Source: Pseudonocardia sulfidoxydans NBRC 16205 (GTDB taxonomy: Bacteria; Actinomycetota; Actinomycetes; Mycobacteriales; Pseudonocardiaceae). From it: a stretch of DNA of 62,612 nt. The stretch spans positions 1 to 62,612 of the forward strand of contig NZ_BJVJ01000037.1 of assembly GCF_007989085.1 (NCBI RefSeq), in the 5' to 3' direction. The notes beneath the pieces were generated by a model that worked only from the letters and a program-made list of their open reading frames with translations, ran no database searches and was not told the origin of the DNA. Position 1 is the stretch's first letter. Every line of letters starts with the position of its first letter. Below are positions 59,976-62,612 of this stretch, piece after piece. The translations under genes were made by a program, and so were the position numbers.

Positions 59976-60007
59976 GGCCCCGCGCGAAGCCCCAGCGGCG
60001 CGGGGCC
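59976..60007 (+). terminator. Attenuator-like hairpin between the His-rich gene and the exporter
   Basis: Ten-bp stem GGCCCCGCGC / GCGCGGGGCC with a 12-nt loop, 63 nt after the small gene's stop and 23 nt before the exporter's ATG. It could terminate the small mRNA, giving it in excess over the exporter. Confidence 0.65.
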
Positions 60008-60030
60008 GTCGGCATGAACGGAGATCGTCG

Positions 60031-62612
60031 ATGTCCACCACAGCCGACGAGGGTCGTACACCCCCGCCGCGTCGGTCCTCGATGACTCCGGACCACCCGC
60101 ACGACGATCACGACCCGCACGACCCTGACGACCGGTACGACGACCGCTACGAGGACGACGACGAGCCCTACGAGCGCAGCTCCATCGCCGACGTCCGCGA
60201 AGCCGCCAAAGTTCCGATCCGGCACATCTTCACGCGGTTCTGGCCCGACACCAAGCCGTTCCGCGGGCGCATGTTCCTCAGCCTCCTGCTCGTCGGCGTC
60301 GGCCCCGCACTCGGCACCCTGAACATCTACCTGTTCAAGGTCCTCGTCGACGACATCATCACCCCGCAGGACTTCCGGCTCTTCCCGCTCGTCGCGGGCG
60401 CCTTCCTCGCCATCACCGTCGTCGGCGGACTCATCAACTTCGGCGACGAGTACATGACCGCGTGGGTCGGCGAGAAGTTCGTCATGGGCCTGCGCCAACG
60501 CGTCTTCGACCACATGCACCGGCTCTCGTCCGGCTACTTCGAGACCCGCCAGCTCGGCGACCTGCTCTCCCGCCTCACCGGCGACGTCGCCTCCATCGAG
60601 GCACTCATGCTGTCCGGCGTCAACATGGCGCTGACCTACAGCTTCCAGATCGTCTTCTACGCCGGCGCCATGTTCATCCTGAACTGGCAGCTCACCCTCG
60701 CCGCCCTCGTCGCCGCCCCCATCTTCCTGCTCATCGCCCGCTCCTTCTCCCGGCGCATCCAGTCCGCCGCCCGCGAGAGCCGCCGCCGCGCCGGATCCAT
60801 CAGCGCCGTCGCCGAAGAGAGCTTCGGCAACGTCGCCCTCGTCCAGGCCTACGACCGCGCCGACCACGAGAGCCGCCGCTTCCGCGACCAGAACCTCGGC
60901 AACTTCCGCGCCCAGATGCGCGCCATCAAGATCGAAGGCCTGTTCTCCCCGATCAGCGCGTTCGTCGAGTCCGTCGGCACCCTCGTCGTCATCGGCATCG
61001 GCGTCTGGGAACTGTCCCAGAACCGCATCACCCTCGGCGGCCTGCTCGTCTTCCTCGCCTACATCTCCCAGCTCTACGGCCCCGTCCAAGGCTTCGCCGG
61101 CCTCACCAACTCGATCTTCGCCGCCAGCGCCAGCGCCGAACGCATCATCGAGGTCCTCGACGCGGAACCCGGCGTCGAAGAACCCACCGAACCCGTCCGG
61201 ATAGGACGCGCCCGCGGCGACATCCGCATCACCGGCATCGAGTTCGGCTACCCCGGCACCGACCGCACCGCCCTGCACGACGTCGACCTCGACATCGCCG
61301 CCGGCACCAAGGTCGCCGTCGTCGGCGCCAGCGGGGCCGGCAAGTCCACCCTCACCAAACTGCTGCTGCGCACCTACGACCCCGACAAAGGCACGATCAC
61401 CCTCGACGGAATCGACCTGCGCGACCTGACGCTGTCCGACCTGCGGCGCAACATCACCGCCGTCCTCCAGGAGACACTCGTCTTCGACGGCTCCATCGCC
61501 GACAACATCCGCTGGGGCCGCCCCGACGCAACCGACGAGGACGTCGCCACCGCCGCCGCGGCCGCCGACGCCCACGACTTCGTCCTGCGCCTGCCCGACG
61601 GCTACGACACCCGCATCGGCCAGCGCGGCCGCATGCTCTCCGGCGGGCAACGCCAACGCATCGCCATCGCCCGCGCCATGATCCGCGACGCGCCCGTCCT
61701 GCTCCTCGACGAGCCCACCACCGGCCTCGACGCCGAGTCGACCCGCCGCGTCCTCGAACCGCTGCGCCGCCTCATGGACGGCCGCACCACCGTGATCATC
61801 TCCCACAACCTGATCACCGTGACCGACGCCGACGATATCGTCTACGTCGAGGACGGCACCGTCAGCGCCCGGGGCAGCCACGAGAAACTGCTGGCCACCA
61901 GCCCCGGGTACGCGCACCTGTACCGGCTGCACCACCCCGACGACGCGCCCGCCGCGCCCGACCCGGAGAAGGCACCCGCCGCGCCACCGCCCCTCCAGCG
62001 GCCGCGGGTCGCCCCCGCCGCCGCCGCGCGGCAGGCCGACCGCGAAGACTCCACCCGCCCCGTGCCCGTCCCGTTCCGACGCCCCGAGCACGCCGAACCC
62101 CCCGCGCCGCCCCGCTACGTGCCGATGCCGGTTGCGAGCGCCGCCGGCGCCCCCGCCGCGCCGCCCGCCCCGCGCCGCACCATCGACGAGCCGCGTCCCG
62201 AGGTCTACGCGAACGCGCGCTCCGGCGGTGGAGTCGACCAGACCGCGCTGCTGGGGGCCCGCGGACGCCGCCCGGTCCCCGGCCCCGGCGGGGCGTCGGA
62301 ATGGGCGCCCGGGAACTCGGCCCCACAACGCGGCGGTGCCGGGCCGGGCGGTGCCGGTGGCGCCGACGAGGTCGACGCGACGCGCGTCGTCCGCGCGGTG
62401 CGTTCCGCCGACACCGGCCCCCGCCGGCCCGACGGCCCCCGGGACGATCAGGGGCGGGACGAGCGGGGGCGCGGGCCGCGGGACAGGCGCGACGACGGTC
62501 CTGGCCGCGGTGATGATCGTGGGCACGGCAACGGTCCTGGGCACGGCAACGGTCCTGGGCACGGCAACGGTCCTGGGCACGGCAACGGTCCTGGGCACGG
62601 CAACGGTCCTGG
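60031..62612 (+). CDS. ABC exporter (fused permease-ATPase) with His/Asp-rich head and repeat tail, 3' incomplete
   Basis: At least 860 residues, open at the window edge. Residues 1-50 are His/Asp/Tyr-rich (DHPHDDHDPHDPDD near 21). Six membrane spans lie at about 80-370 (type IV exporter fold), then an ATPase with Walker A GASGAGKST (~433), signature LSGGQRQR (~536), Walker B VLLLDEPTTGLD (~556) and H-loop SHNL. After about residue 630 comes a disordered Pro/Ala/Arg tail ending in GHGNGP repeats. ATG 60031 has GGAG 9 nt upstream. The substrate is unknown; similar exporters move lipids, drugs or metal complexes. Confidence 0.9.
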   Translation, partial: MSTTADEGRTPPPRRSSMTPDHPHDDHDPHDPDDRYDDRYEDDDEPYERSSIADVREAAKVPIRHIFTRFWPDTKPFRGRMFLSLLLVGVGPALGTLNIYLFKVLVDDIITPQDFRLFPLVAGAFLAITVVGGLINFGDEYMTAWVGEKFVMGLRQRVFDHMHRLSSGYFETRQLGDLLSRLTGDVASIEALMLSGVNMALTYSFQIVFYAGAMFILNWQLTLAALVAAPIFLLIARSFSRRIQSAARESRRRAGSISAVAEESFGNVALVQAYDRADHESRRFRDQNLGNFRAQMRAIKIEGLFSPISAFVESVGTLVVIGIGVWELSQNRITLGGLLVFLAYISQLYGPVQGFAGLTNSIFAASASAERIIEVLDAEPGVEEPTEPVRIGRARGDIRITGIEFGYPGTDRTALHDVDLDIAAGTKVAVVGASGAGKSTLTKLLLRTYDPDKGTITLDGIDLRDLTLSDLRRNITAVLQETLVFDGSIADNIRWGRPDATDEDVATAAAAADAHDFVLRLPDGYDTRIGQRGRMLSGGQRQRIAIARAMIRDAPVLLLDEPTTGLDAESTRRVLEPLRRLMDGRTTVIISHNLITVTDADDIVYVEDGTVSARGSHEKLLATSPGYAHLYRLHHPDDAPAAPDPEKAPAAPPPLQRPRVAPAAAARQADREDSTRPVPVPFRRPEHAEPPAPPRYVPMPVASAAGAPAAPPAPRRTIDEPRPEVYANARSGGGVDQTALLGARGRRPVPGPGGASEWAPGNSAPQRGGAGPGGAGGADEVDATRVVRAVRSADTGPRRPDGPRDDQGRDERGRGPRDRRDDGPGRGDDRGHGNGPGHGNGPGHGNGPGHGNGPGHGNGP
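62521..62612 (+). repeat. 18-bp tandem repeat in the exporter tail
   Basis: Five identical 18-bp units beginning GGGCACGGCAACGGTCCT, plus 2 nt, running off the window. They encode (GHGNGP)n in frame with the ABC exporter. Exact identity implies recent expansion. Confidence 0.95.

Noticed and set aside
59755..62598. Very long minus-strand open frame (about 947 codons) opposite the exporter
   Set aside because: It is Val/Gly/Asp-rich mirror of the ABC exporter, which has clear Walker motifs on the plus strand; high GC makes such antisense frames common.
62521..62612. CRISPR array
   Set aside because: The 18-bp units are directly joined with no spacers and are in frame as GHGNGP codons.

Overview
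The window is very GC-rich DNA, with GTG and ATG starts, many 4-nt ATGA/GTGA gene overlaps and several apparently leaderless genes. Gene content (hrcA-dnaJ-rsmE, phoH-ybeY-CBS protein-era, an ArsR/Zur zinc-regulator pair, uppS-recO, an APS-reductase-type cys operon) points to the chromosome of a high-GC actinobacterium, most likely Pseudonocardiaceae or a close relative. That placement is inference from style and gene order. No phage, plasmid, insertion sequence, rRNA or CRISPR array was seen; there is one tRNA gene (tRNA-Asn).

Layout. 1-9.4 kb: a small hypothetical, a cupin/TetR divergent pair, tRNA-Asn, an AAA ATPase with no normal start codon, an operon of dnaG, a hypothetical and tam, two tiny single-span membrane proteins, and an SDR epimerase whose promoter looks ECF41-dependent although the divergent ECF41 sigma gene is broken; then a secreted HNH-nuclease-like lipoprotein. 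9.5-17 kb: an XdhC/YdcF/dGTPase operon, a TPR protein and a membrane protein sharing a CsoR-like operator, and a two-component system with an ABC exporter. 17-24.3 kb: two CNNM/CBS membrane proteins joined by a 26-codon bridge reading frame, glycyl-tRNA synthetase, an AbiEi/DUF559-type protein, and two long repeat-rich gene-free stretches. 24.3-31.3 kb: ArsR-SRPBCC, a monooxygenase, ArsR-Zur, uppS, recO, an iron-box-controlled haem-degradation-like protein and a DUF4190-type membrane protein.

31.3-44.4 kb (nearly all minus strand): era, lhgO, a catalytically dead cytidine deaminase fold, a CNNM protein, ybeY and phoH; an isochorismatase-like hydrolase; an operon of alpha/beta hydrolase, cyclase and a ThDP enzyme; then hrcA, dnaJ and rsmE. 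44.5-50.3 kb: an ASCH/PUA-like protein, a LolA/RseB-like exported protein fused operonically to an ABC exporter, a membrane-anchored lipase and hemW. 50.3-59.2 kb: a complete assimilatory sulfur operon of sulfite reductase, zinc-ribbon protein, cysH, cysD, cysN, a sulfonate/sulfate-ester-type ABC importer and a sirohydrochlorin chelatase. It is preceded by a 28-codon Cys-containing leader peptide, an RNA fold that could hide the ribosome-binding site, and a cluster of TGTCC/GGACA sites. 59.2-62.6 kb: a 61-residue His/Cys-rich protein and, after an attenuator-like hairpin, an ABC exporter with a His/Asp-rich N-terminus and a C-terminal (GHGNGP)n tail running off the window.

The most unusual signals are the His/Cys-rich peptide plus exporter pair, two families of long palindromic elements at gene ends (one with compensatory stem changes), a sharply AT-rich rare-codon patch inside phoH, the orphaned ECF41 promoter, and the leader-peptide control region of the sulfur operon.
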